The notes under the pieces: model-generated
What the model saw: only the letters and a program-made list of their open reading frames with translations
Told to the model about the DNA's origin: nothing
Database searches by the model: none
Shown here: one piece after another, positions 8,680-16,555 of the stretch
How positions within the stretch are numbered: the first letter of the stretch is position 1
Layout: the number at the start of each line of letters is the position of its first letter
Position numbers and translations under genes: made by a program
NCBI GenBank assembly: GCA_002803225.1
Contig: NXFV01000764.1
Coordinates: 1 to 19,634 of the forward strand
DNA length: 19,634 bases
Reading direction: 5' to 3'
Source of the DNA: Gamarada debralockiae
Taxonomy: Eukaryota > Ascomycota > Leotiomycetes > Helotiales > Hyphodiscaceae

Positions 8680-9088
8680 ATGAAGAGATACAAGCAAGAT
8701 AATGATCTCTTCATCAGATGGTTAGGCCAGAGAGATGCGACACTTGGAATTCTTGCGCCAGCGAAACCGATCACCAAATCCAAGACGCCCGGAGCGGGAA
8801 AGAAATGCGACAGCAATGTCATTCCGCCCACACATAATTGCCTCCAAAGACTACGCGCCCTTGGCCAAAGGAATCGTTCAACTGAGCTCAACCATCCCTC
8901 CGACCATAATCCAGTGCCTTAGACGCATAATCGAAAAACAACGAGAGGGTGTGAAGTCGCTTGCACAAGCCATCGACAAAGATAGATCTGATGGAAGGCA
9001 TATGCATTTCATCAAGGTGCTGGAAGAAACACTAGACATTCTTGCTGTCAAGGCTGACCAACAGAAGTCCAAGATTCTGGTCAGATAA
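8680..9088 (+). pseudogene. DUF6604-type domain fragment, frameshifted
   Basis: The start at ATG 8680 gives MKRYKQDNDLFIRWL, then a Lys/Pro-rich linker. A shift of frame at about 8800-8830 then leads to HIIASKDYAPLAKGIVQ, QCLRRIIEKQREGVKSLAQA and HFIKVLEETLDILAVKAD, ending at TAA. This order (YKxDTxxFxxWL, a low-complexity linker, a P-S/T-x-D-F-x-x-L-A helix, then a helix with xxFIxVLExxxxIL) is that of the fungal DUF6604 domain, usually found at the N-terminus of much larger proteins of unknown function. Here the protein stops about 115 residues in and nothing downstream continues it. The family assignment is from memory of the pattern. The frameshift could be an unseen intron, but no suitable GT-AG pair is evident. 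Confidence 0.55.
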
Positions 9089-9224
9089 TTCGAGAAAGCC
9101 TGCATTGCGATTCAAATTAAATTTAGACCGTAGTGTAGCTTGGAAATCCTTATTGCCGTCAGTCTCCTTCCTCTTTGATTTCAACTCCAACTTTGCCTCC
9201 TCAACTCCGCGATCATTCCGTTGC

Positions 9225-9541
9225 CTATCGCAATATCTCTGCACCAATACTACCCGCTGCTTTGGAAAGCGTCGCATGATATAAAGTGTACGTACCCTCA
9301 CTGATCCAAGTAATTACCACATTGAAATCTTTATTGTGGGCTCTGCTGACGTTGAGAAGAGCAACGGTGAGCATTCGAGATGCTCGGGTAATGCGGTCTG
9401 GGGTGTTGGGACTCATGGTGCATCGCCAGCGGCGCAGATATAGAGAAAGGGAGCGAAGTTGTCGTTGGCATTGATGCCATATTGATAAGTTTCTTTGACC
9501 TTCAAAACGGCATCTTCAACTTGAATATCAATTGTCCACAT
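9225..9541 (-). pseudogene. Decayed minus-strand gene fragment, family not recognised
   Basis: Two overlapping minus-strand frames look like one protein with a single frameshift. The first (9541 to 9413) reads MWTIDIQVEDAVLKVKETYQ and NFAPFLYICAAGDAP, then TGA. The second (to 9225) continues with SPNTPDRITRASRMLTVALL and NVSRAHNKDFNVVITW. The composition is protein-like and the shift falls at the TGA. The Cys-Ala-Ala-Gly stretch after a hydrophobic strand recalls a short-chain dehydrogenase, but no cofactor motif is present, so I assign no function. It lies directly beside the MFS relic on the other strand. Confidence 0.3.
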
Positions 9542-9658
9542 GGGCTAAACGATCAAATTGGTACCATTTATGTCCAGGGAAGAAAATGAATATCAATCGC
9601 TCAGATTGGTTGAGCATACACCCTCAGTCTACATGCCTTGACTAACAACACACTGCAG

Positions 9659-11076
9659 GTGACGTGGGATGGCTCTAACGACACCGAAGAACCTATCAGC
9701 TGGCTCATCCATCGCAAGCTGACCATGGCCATAATCATGTCTCTCGGGGGCTTGGTGTTGACCATGGGCTCCAGCATGACGGCTCCTTCACTAATCCAAA
9801 TTGGCTGCAACCTACACACTGGATCCTCTGCCACGCCGCTGGCACTATCAATCTACATACTGGCACAAGCATCGGGCCCCTCATTATCGCGCCCTTCTCA
9901 GAGATGTATGGTCGTAAGCCCGTCTGAATATTTTGCTGCCTATGGTATATTCTCCGGAACACGATGTCCGGTCAACAAGACAAAGGGGTTGATAATTGCG
10001 GGCCGCTTTATGTCTGGTCTGGGGGCAAGTGTTGGTATCGCTGTAAGCTCCTCATTCCATTGATGACTTCGGAATCTAATCTGGTTATGCAGCTTCCTGG
10101 ACCTCCTATGGCAGATATATACAAGGCCGAGCATCGATGGAAGTCTTTCGCCATATCCACATTTGCGCCTTATCTTGGTGCAGCAATTGGTCCGATCGTT
10201 GAGGGTTATGTCTCACATGGAGTAGGCTGGCCGTGGTTACTCTGGACGGTCTCAATCTTTTGACGCTGTCTTGGTGATCCTCGGCATCCTCTTCATCCAC
10301 GAGTCGTACGCTCTAGTCTTACTTGCTAAAAGCCAAACGACTTCAAGCCACCACTGAGCTAGGCTATCATACTAAATTCGAAAGAAGCCATCCTACAGTC
10401 CCGAAGAAATTAAAAGTCAGCTTGGCCCGTCCCATGTCTCGCGACGAGACCCCATCATCCACGAAATTGGCCTCCTGTTTGCGTAGAACTTTGGAGTCTA
10501 TTGCATTATTCTATCAACATTTGCAAGAGTTGGTCAGACAAATACCAGAAATCGGCCTCGACAAGTGGCCTCAACTACATAGCCATTGCACCGGGCTCAA
10601 CGATTGCTTCGCAGGCAGGAGGACCCATCACGGATGGCCTTTCGGCCTATCTGAAAACAAAAGCTGGGGGCAATGTATCTCCAGAGTATCATTCTCCGCT
10701 GATGATTCCGGGCGCAATTCTCATGGGTAGCGGGCTGTTCTGGTATGGCTGGTGGGCAGAGAATCAAGTCGTCGGGTCATGGTAGATATTGGAGTTTGCT
10801 TGTTCAGTTGTAGAGCACAAACTTTACTGGCGTAGCTTGTCGATGAGTTTTCAGAACAAGCAACCTCGGCCAATGCAGCGTCGAGGACACTGTCGAATAT
10901 CATGGGGTTCGCGTTCCCTATCTTCGCCCCTCAGCTGTATGAGAAACTCGGGTACGGTTGGGGGAAACAGCCTTTTGGCGTTTGTGTCTTTAGGAATGAG
11001 ACTTCCTACACCCCTGATTCTCTGGAAGTATGGATCTAGGTTCAAGGCTATGGGTAGGATAAATCCATCAAGTTGA
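9659..11076 (+). pseudogene. MFS drug-transporter (DHA1-like) pseudogene
   Basis: The relic spans most of a proton-antiporter type multidrug MFS protein. It begins after an acceptor-like CACTGCAG with VTWDGSNDTEEPISWLIHRK, the typical pre-TM1 sequence of fungal DHA1 members. Next comes TM1 (MSLGGLVLTMGSSMTAPSL) and a motif A-like loop (FSEMYGRKPV, just before TGA 9925-9927, where Trp is expected). GLIIAGRFMSGLGASVGIA is followed by a 50-nt intron and then LPGPPMADIYKAEHRWKSF. The central loop, later helices (GAILMGSGLFWYGWWAE; MGFAFPIFAPQLYEKLGYGW) and the tail LILWKYGSRFKA follow in several frames. At least four frameshifts separate the pieces. An earlier 5' exon may exist upstream but cannot be fixed. 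The gene is non-functional. Confidence 0.88.
10043..10092 (+). other. Intron in the MFS pseudogene
   Basis: It is 50 nt long, with donor GTAAGC, branch-like TCTAAT and acceptor TGCAG. Removal joins GLGASVGIA to LPGPPMADIY, the expected order for this transporter family. Confidence 0.8.
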
Positions 11077-11325
11077 TTGCGTCTAGCACGTAGTAAGCGA
11101 CCATATCACGAAGCCGAAACAGAGACGCGACGATGATAGCCGCTCGGATAAACAGGCCAATTATCCGGGTGGCGGCGAGATCTCAGGGGTCATACGAATT
11201 GGGAATTGGCAGGGGTACAACGCTACTTTGGCCAGGAGTAAGCATAGCAAACCCCATATCTAAAATGGTTTCTTGATTGGGGAACAAGTTAATTGGTTCA
11301 ATCCTATCACGTCAAACCGAAGCTG
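11077..11325. other. Intergenic DNA between the MFS relic and the MITE
   Basis: No gene supported. On the minus strand a 40-codon frame (about 11180 to 11060) encodes a hydrophobic peptide containing RIIGLFIRAAIIVASLFRLR, possibly a membrane-protein remnant, but it overlaps the MFS end and has no start. Confidence 0.3.
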
Positions 11326-11551
11326 CGCACCAGGGGTTGACAAGTCTGCCCGGACACTTAAAAAGTACAGCCCCGGTTTTAACTTTTCAACACAACACAA
11401 ATTAAATATTCTGAATTGAGAGAATTATTCATTGCAATTTGCTCTACACTTCCATCTGCTTTCAATTATTTAATTGATGTGGCTGGTAGAAAAAAATACG
11501 GGTGCGAGTTATTCGAGTGTCCGGACAGACTTGTCAACCCCCTAGTGTGCG
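11326..11551. mobile_element. MITE with long imperfect inverted ends, in the glutamine-synthetase-like promoter
   Basis: A 226-bp palindromic element. The left arm CGCACCAGGGGTTGACAAGT (continuing CTGCCCGGACACTT) pairs with the right arm, read inward as CGCACACTAGGGGGTTGACA (continuing AGTCTGTCCGGACACTC). Weaker complementarity continues toward the AT-rich centre. It is followed by TA (11552-11553) and preceded by TG (11324-11325), consistent with a TA target duplication with one changed base. There is no coding capacity. The ends resemble those of pogo/Fot1-type elements, which is from memory and not certain. Confidence 0.78.
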
Positions 11552-11582
11552 TATCACCTTGCTTACGTATGCCGGTACGAAG

Positions 11583-11590
11583 TGACGTGA
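11583..11590 (+). promoter_or_regulatory. Possible CRE/ATF-like site
   Basis: TGACGTGA, one base from the palindromic TGACGTCA, about 40 bp upstream of the TATA box of the glutamine-synthetase-like gene. Its position suits a bZIP factor site, but a single 8-mer is weak evidence. Confidence 0.2.
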
Positions 11591-11629
11591 GACGGCGATC
11601 TCACACATCGGGTAGACAACCTAAACCCA

Positions 11630-11637
11630 TATATAAG
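11630..11637 (+). promoter_or_regulatory. TATA box of the glutamine-synthetase-like gene
   Basis: TATATAAG lies 58 bp upstream of the chosen ATG at 11695. This spacing leaves room for a short leader. It argues that upstream in-frame codons (back to 11416, partly inside the MITE) are not translated. Confidence 0.6.
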
Positions 11638-11694
11638 CGCGCCAAGCCCTTCAGTGCTCGCCCTTCTGAAATACTCATTGCAAAACGTTTGACG

Positions 11695-13032
11695 ATGGGG
11701 GAAGTAACGGAATTTTCCAATGGCGTTCTGCAAAAGTTTCTGGATTCCAATCCAGAAGTTGAGTTCATCCAATGCCAGCTGATGGATTACTCAAGCGTTC
11801 TTCGAGTCCGCGTTGTGACAAAAAACTTCGCTCTGTCTCTCGTGGAGAAGAACTCTGCGATTAGTGTGCAATCGCCCATCCTCACAGCAGCTCTGGTTGA
11901 CGGAAGCCTCTTGCTTGAAGACATCGAGATCGGAGTTGACGAGATGTATCCCGATTGGAGCAGCCTGAAAGTCATGCCTCACCAGCCGCGATATGCACAG
12001 GTGATGTGTTTTGTGAAGGAAGGGGGGATTTGGAATGGGAAGGGATTCCGCCGATGTCCCCGGACTCGACTTCAGGAATTCACAGACTCTGCAAAAGCAA
12101 AACACAACTTGGATTTCCTAATCGGGATTGAAATCGAGTTCTTCGTTATGGAAGCATCAAAGGATGTGCTTCCCGCCGGCCCAGTCAAGACAAATTCCAA
12201 TACGTTCAGCGCAGCTAGTTTGCGGAATGAGTTCGCACCCATCGTCGAAGAGATCGTCAGGACTTTGACGAAAGCGGGGATTATGGTCAGACAATTTCAC
12301 ACAGAAGGTGAATCTGGATTTTTTGAGATCTCGACGGAGCCACTGCCTCCGCTTCAAGCTGCTGATACTGTTATCTACAGCCAGGAGGCTATTAAAACGA
12401 TCTGCTATAAGCATGGACTGCATGCAACTATGCACCCAAAACCCTTTGAGAAGCTCGCGGGAGTTGGATCGCACATGCATTTGTCGATATCCCGAACTGA
12501 CAAGGAGGAGTCTTTTCTCGCGGGATTGTTGGAGAGTTGGGCGGCATTGGCTGCATTTTATATGCCGGGTTTTGACAGTTATGCTCGTGTATTGCCTGGC
12601 CAGTTGGTTTTCTGGAGCGCGAACAACAGGACGGCGGCGATTAGGAAGATCAAGAGCGGCCACTGGGAACTTCGTGGCATTGATGGAACTTCGAATCCGT
12701 ACCTGACATTATTGGCTATCCTCACCGCTGGATTGCTTGGATTCGGGACGGATCTGGAATTGAGTATGAAAGACCCGAAGAAGATCCTGTGGAAAGGATT
12801 TGCGGGTGAAAACGCCCTTGATCCGAACAACATCGGTGAATATGGAATCAAGGACAAGTTTCCGACGAGCTTGAAAGATGCTCTTGAGTTGTTGAAGGGA
12901 AATGAACGATTGGTGGGGGCGCTGGGACCCGAGATTATGGATCGATATTTCAAGGTCAAGAACAAGGAAGAGGAGAATTTTAGCAAGTTGATCGGTTCGG
13001 AGAGGAGGGAGATATTAGTGAGGATGTTTTAA
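11695..13032 (+). CDS. Glutamine-synthetase-family protein (type I-like / FluG C-terminal type)
   Basis: An intact 445-residue, intronless ATP-grasp-unrelated ligase of the glutamine synthetase fold. It has the N-terminal beta-grasp domain (about 20-105) and the C-terminal catalytic domain (about 118-445). Visible motifs are IGIEIEFF (143-150, metal-binding Glu residues), EGESGFFEI (204-212), GVGSHMHLS (256-264, the GSxxH nucleotide/metal loop), NNRTAAIRKI (310-319, substrate Arg region) and WELRGIDGTSNPYL (324-337). The length and motifs fit the fungal GSI-like group, related to FluG and to gamma-glutamyl-amine ligases, more than the short eukaryotic GSII of primary nitrogen assimilation. 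In EGESGFFEI the family's usual Gln before x-Glu is Phe, so the substrate may differ from ammonia or activity may be changed. The ATG at 11695 is chosen because it follows the TATA box and directly precedes the domain. A longer frame upstream runs through the MITE. The substrate is not determined. Confidence 0.9.
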   Translation: MGEVTEFSNGVLQKFLDSNPEVEFIQCQLMDYSSVLRVRVVTKNFALSLVEKNSAISVQSPILTAALVDGSLLLEDIEIGVDEMYPDWSSLKVMPHQPRYAQVMCFVKEGGIWNGKGFRRCPRTRLQEFTDSAKAKHNLDFLIGIEIEFFVMEASKDVLPAGPVKTNSNTFSAASLRNEFAPIVEEIVRTLTKAGIMVRQFHTEGESGFFEISTEPLPPLQAADTVIYSQEAIKTICYKHGLHATMHPKPFEKLAGVGSHMHLSISRTDKEESFLAGLLESWAALAAFYMPGFDSYARVLPGQLVFWSANNRTAAIRKIKSGHWELRGIDGTSNPYLTLLAILTAGLLGFGTDLELSMKDPKKILWKGFAGENALDPNNIGEYGIKDKFPTSLKDALELLKGNERLVGALGPEIMDRYFKVKNKEEENFSKLIGSERREILVRMF

Positions 13033-13483
13033 TAAATTTTTTCTTACTCAGTTTTGTAAGACAGGTAACGCCTTTGCAGGCTACAAGGAGCATTTCCTCA
13101 AACATCCTAGGTCGCTTGACCTTTCCTCTGTCCCACATATCCGTAAGTTCCCTGTACGAAATGAGATCTGTCTCCAGCAGACTCTCATTTCCATCTCCAA
13201 CCTCGATGAAGCCTTTCTTTTGCATATCCAGTGCACCATAATCCCATATCAGCCTTTTCTGATTCAAAGCCAAGGCCTCCACGAATGCCGTAAGGATAAA
13301 ATAACCCACCGTGCTGAGAAAAATGATAGGTACTTTAACTTTAATCATCTCAAACTCTGTATATACATCGATATCTCTCATATTTTTGTATAAGTCGTGT
13401 TCCATGGCTACTCCTAAACAAGGATTCGGTTTACAGTGAGAAAATATTGCAGTCTTGGTCACGCTGTCGATCATCCTATCCAC
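12980..13483 (-). pseudogene. Unrecognised decayed ORF, convergent with and overlapping the glutamine-synthetase-like gene
   Basis: The frame runs from about 13483 (GTG; first ATG at 13474) to a stop at 12980, inside the last 53 bp of the plus-strand gene. The middle is strongly protein-like: EFEMIKVKVPIIFLSTVGYF, ILTAFVEALALNQKRLIWDY, then SYRELTDMWDRGKVKRPRMF. It contains one possible membrane helix. Upstream, all three frames show short coding-like pieces broken by stops up to about 13620, as expected of a decayed 5' part or of missed introns. I recognise no domain. The true C-terminus may be near RPRMFEEML, before the overlap. Confidence 0.4.
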
Positions 13484-13620
13484 GGCACTCGAAAGCCGTT
13501 TTAGCTATTCCCCCCTGCTCTATCACGAATATCGGCCTGTCTCTGAATTTCGGGGCTATAGCACAAGGCTTCTATCAAGAAAGAGTAATGTCTCTAAGCT
13601 TTAAAAACACAGAGTATAAG

Positions 13621-13893
13621 GAAATCTGTATGCCGAATTTATCTGGATAAAGTAGTAGGTACGCAAAACGCCAAGCGTCTTAATAAGGATTAGCGCACTT
13701 ATATAATATCGTATTAATAGCTATACTAATGGTATTACTGTATATTACACACTTTACTAAATTCATAAAAAGTATAGCGTTCTTCTGTAGCGTTCCTCTA
13801 GAAATTTCCATGGACAGCCACGTGTCTGCTTTTCGCTCTGCCTCGAGTTGCTACTCAATGTTCCAATCACTATCTCCATCACCGTAGTAAGTA
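13621..13893. other. AT-rich spacer
   Basis: The first half is strongly AT-rich (ATATAATATCGTATTAATAG and similar), consistent with RIP-affected or non-coding DNA. No gene or transposon end is recognised. Confidence 0.35.
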
Positions 13894-15620
13894 ATGAGCG
13901 ACCATGCCAGCGAAGCGCTTGCAGAGGCCTTTCTGCCGGGAGCGGGAGAGCCTTGAACTTATGATGCTACAGTAGAACCTCTCTATAAGCATACGCTCGG
14001 GACCAAGGATTGCATGCTTATAAGTCAGGTTATGCTTATACCCAGGGGAATATAACACACTAAATTTTGCTTGGGACCGAGGGTCGCATGCTTATTGGTC
14101 AGGTATACTTATCTACAGGATGCTTATAGAGAGTTCTACGGTATTGGACTTCTATACCCGTTCATGGTTCCGTCGCCAGTGGGTGTTGCAAGAAGTCATT
14201 GCGAACGACCAAGCCGTGATTTTCTGCGGCGCCCAAGGAATGCCATGGCCATATTTCATGGATTTGACACAGTTTATGATTATTCAAAGTTGGGAAGAGG
14301 GAATCATGGCTTTGGAGTCTAGATTCTACAAAGCTGGAAGTCCCTCGAGCATCAGGTCGACGTACGATTTTGTTAAGCTAATTGACCGTAAGAATCAAGG
14401 TCCCGCCAAACCGAGCACTGACATACTCTTGGGTATTCTCTCTGATTACCGGACGTACAGCCAACGTTTTGATGCCTTCGTGCTCTATACTGTTAATAGG
14501 ATGAGGGGGCGTGAAGCAACTGATCCAGCCGACCATGTTTACGCACCCTTATCGTTAGCGAGCAAATTCAAGAGAGAGGAAGACTCCTCACCAAAGGTGG
14601 ACTACGGCTTATCTGTTGTTCAGATCTGCACAGATTTTTCTTCTCACCTAATGCGGGTTCCCCGACCTATGGTGTTGGCTTTTCGAGAAGATGATACCGC
14701 CCGGAAACTCACAGAGCTTCCCAGTTGGGTCCCGGACTATAGCGTTCCGTCCAAAGGTACACCGCTCGCGATGGTGAAAGCGTACATAGCTTCCGGAAAG
14801 GATATAATGTGGCCCGATGACGGTGGGCAACAACCTTTCGCTTTCGATTCCATCATGAAACAACTTCCTGCTTCGTACAATCGAAGCTGACGTATACCCA
14901 GACTTGTATGTTGTCCGCCAAAACGGTCTGCATATGAAAGGAACACGTATAGACTCGATCTGCGAGATCACGGATAAGATCCAGCCTAACGCCACAGCGG
15001 CAGCTCTCTTCGACTTGCTGCGCGCAGCTTTCCACCACGATTCGTCTCTTACGAGTCAGCCTCCCTTAGAGTCACTAGTGAGAACGCTATGTGCAAATAT
15101 CATAGAAGAACGGAGTTCATTCAGCGTTGAAGATACCTTTGGCTGGTTTGCAAGGTGGTTCTGCCTTATTTCTCGCAACCCCACACAGCTGTCGCGACTT
15201 CGTGAATCTCTTGGACCAGTTGAGGCACAGCACTGGGACAAGTTCTGGATGCTTCGGGACAAGTCCCTTCTTCCTACACACAACGATCAAAATGCGGCTT
15301 TCGCGGAGGCGGAGACTTGGCATGACTCCCCTGAACTTAAAGATTTTCTTTCCTTATTTGTCATGGGAGGTCACTGTTTAGCTTTGACGGGTACTCGCCG
15401 AGCTCTCACGCTCACCCCACTTTCTGCCAAGTCGGGAGATGAAATTTGGATTCTGTTCAATGGGCGTACGCCGTATGTTCTCCGCAAGATTGACGGAGAA
15501 GAACAGGGTTACTCCTTTGTGGGGGAGTCGTATTTGCATGGTTTTATGGACGGGGAACTTTTCGTAAGAGATAAGGAAGAGGGAATTGATGTAAGCATTA
15601 AGTCTGTGGTCCTTATATAG
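13894..15620 (+). pseudogene. 5'-truncated HET (heterokaryon incompatibility) gene, interrupted by a MITE
   Basis: HET-domain proteins act in fungal non-self recognition and trigger cell death on fusion of unlike hyphae. Only the end of the HET domain and the C-terminal region remain. MSDHASEALAEAFLPGAGE starts at 13894, a frameshift leads to SLELMM, and then comes the MITE (13970-14141). After it the sequence reads LDFYTRSWFRRQWVLQEVIA, the conserved end of the HET domain. Further on come ADHVYAPLSLASKF and LPSWVPDYSV, both typical of the post-HET region. Near 14850-14890 the frame changes and then continues from ADVYPDLYVVRQNGLHMKGT to the stop at 15620. That change could be a 1-nt shift, or a 79-nt intron from GTGGGC to CCCAG with a CTGAC branch. 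The diagnostic YxxLSYxWG and CINQ motifs are absent, so the gene is considered dead. Confidence 0.8.
13970..14141. mobile_element. 172-bp MITE with CAGTAGAAC-type ends and two internal direct repeats
   Basis: It is flanked by TA (13968-13969 and 14142-14143). The left end CAGTAGAACCTCTCTATAAG and the right end read inward, CCGTAGAACTCTCTATAAGC, are nearly identical (one substitution and one indel). Between them lie two about 51-bp direct repeats (13995-14046 and 14069-14119), each with GGGACC, GCATGCTTAT, GTCAGG and a terminal CAGG. The CAGT-GAACCTCT type of end is known from pogo/Tigger elements. Removing the element plus one TA leaves a continuous HET frame (SLELMMLLDFYTRSW). Confidence 0.87.
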
Positions 15621-16555
15621 GCCATAGGCCATATTAGCTTTATAGTTATTTTGTGGAATGATGGCATAATTTAAGCGGTCCGGCCCATTGAGACGTCTCA
15701 TAGACGATAGCACTGCTGCGGTCGGCATCCTCCCAACCAAGAATGGAAATATAGAGTTCTCCAGGCAAGGGATGATGCTATTCGGTCGACAGAGTGCCTT
15801 CCCGAAAGGCAGGGATCGTCGCTGAGTTGCCTCGTACCAAGGTAAGGGAAAAAATTTCCCTCTAACTGTCGCTTGTATAGTTATTATTAATATTAATCAC
15901 TATTCTAGCTGGGACAGTAAGGCAGCTCAATGTTGTCGCAGAGGTTCTTACTAACTGTCTATAAAAGACTGCGACGTGTTTTATGTGTAAGTTAAAGTCA
16001 TGTGACCGATCTAGTAACTTTGAGAGAAGGCTGGTTTAGCATGATTCACTTAGATTTTTGAGAAGGAAATAGACCAAAACACAATACAGCGAATGTATAA
16101 TAAATATACGAAAAGACTACATGATTATAGGAGAGCAAAAGGGCAAATGACGAAGTATTAGATACGTAGATATTTAGTATTTTTGGTAGTTGCGCACGTG
16201 CCAATTTGGGCCGCTTTTTCTCCCCCGCATGGACAACATCGACTAGTCGAGTACAAGCGAAAAGGGGAGACAATAGTCTTATGTAAGTCTGCTCGTGGGG
16301 ATCATACTTGTATGTGCTGACGATTTGATACAAGTATGTGTAGGACCCTCAATCCGAGAGCAGATATGCAAGGTTGTGCGAAGATAATGGACAAGGACGC
16401 GAATGACATTCGCCTAAAAAAACAGCCTTTCCATCCAGTGAGATCTAGGAAGGCTTAGGAATAAATGAGGAGATTGGATAAGCTAGGATGAAGATAGACC
16501 CGCATTTTTATTGTGGTTTATTTCAAAATCTTATTAGTTTAATAGTACGCACTCT
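15621..16555. other. Convergent intergenic region between the two HET genes
   Basis: No gene supported. It contains AT-rich runs near 15880-15900, an 11-bp inverted repeat at 16303-16338, and a short GCCTTTCC / GGAAGGC palindrome near 16424-16456 that might help 3'-end formation of the minus-strand HET gene. A 95-codon minus-strand frame at 16046-16333 shows no recognisable content. Confidence 0.4.
16303..16338. repeat. 11-bp perfect inverted repeat
   Basis: CATACTTGTAT (16303-16313) and ATACAAGTATG (16328-16338), with a 14-nt spacer. It lies 3' of both HET genes. The function is unknown; it could be a hairpin or a footprint. Confidence 0.5.

Noticed and set aside
11416..11694. N-terminal extension of the glutamine-synthetase-like protein
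   Set aside because: The codons lie in the MITE and around the TATA box, show no conservation with the family, and the domain starts naturally at the ATG at 11695.
14866..14892. A 27-nt GT...CTGAC...CAG segment as a mini-intron in the HET relic
   Set aside because: Too short for spliceosomal splicing, and its length does not produce the required frame change; a 79-nt intron or a frameshift fits better.
16046..16333. A 95-codon minus-strand frame between the HET genes
   Set aside because: No recognisable domain, odd composition, and it lies in the 3' flank of both genes.
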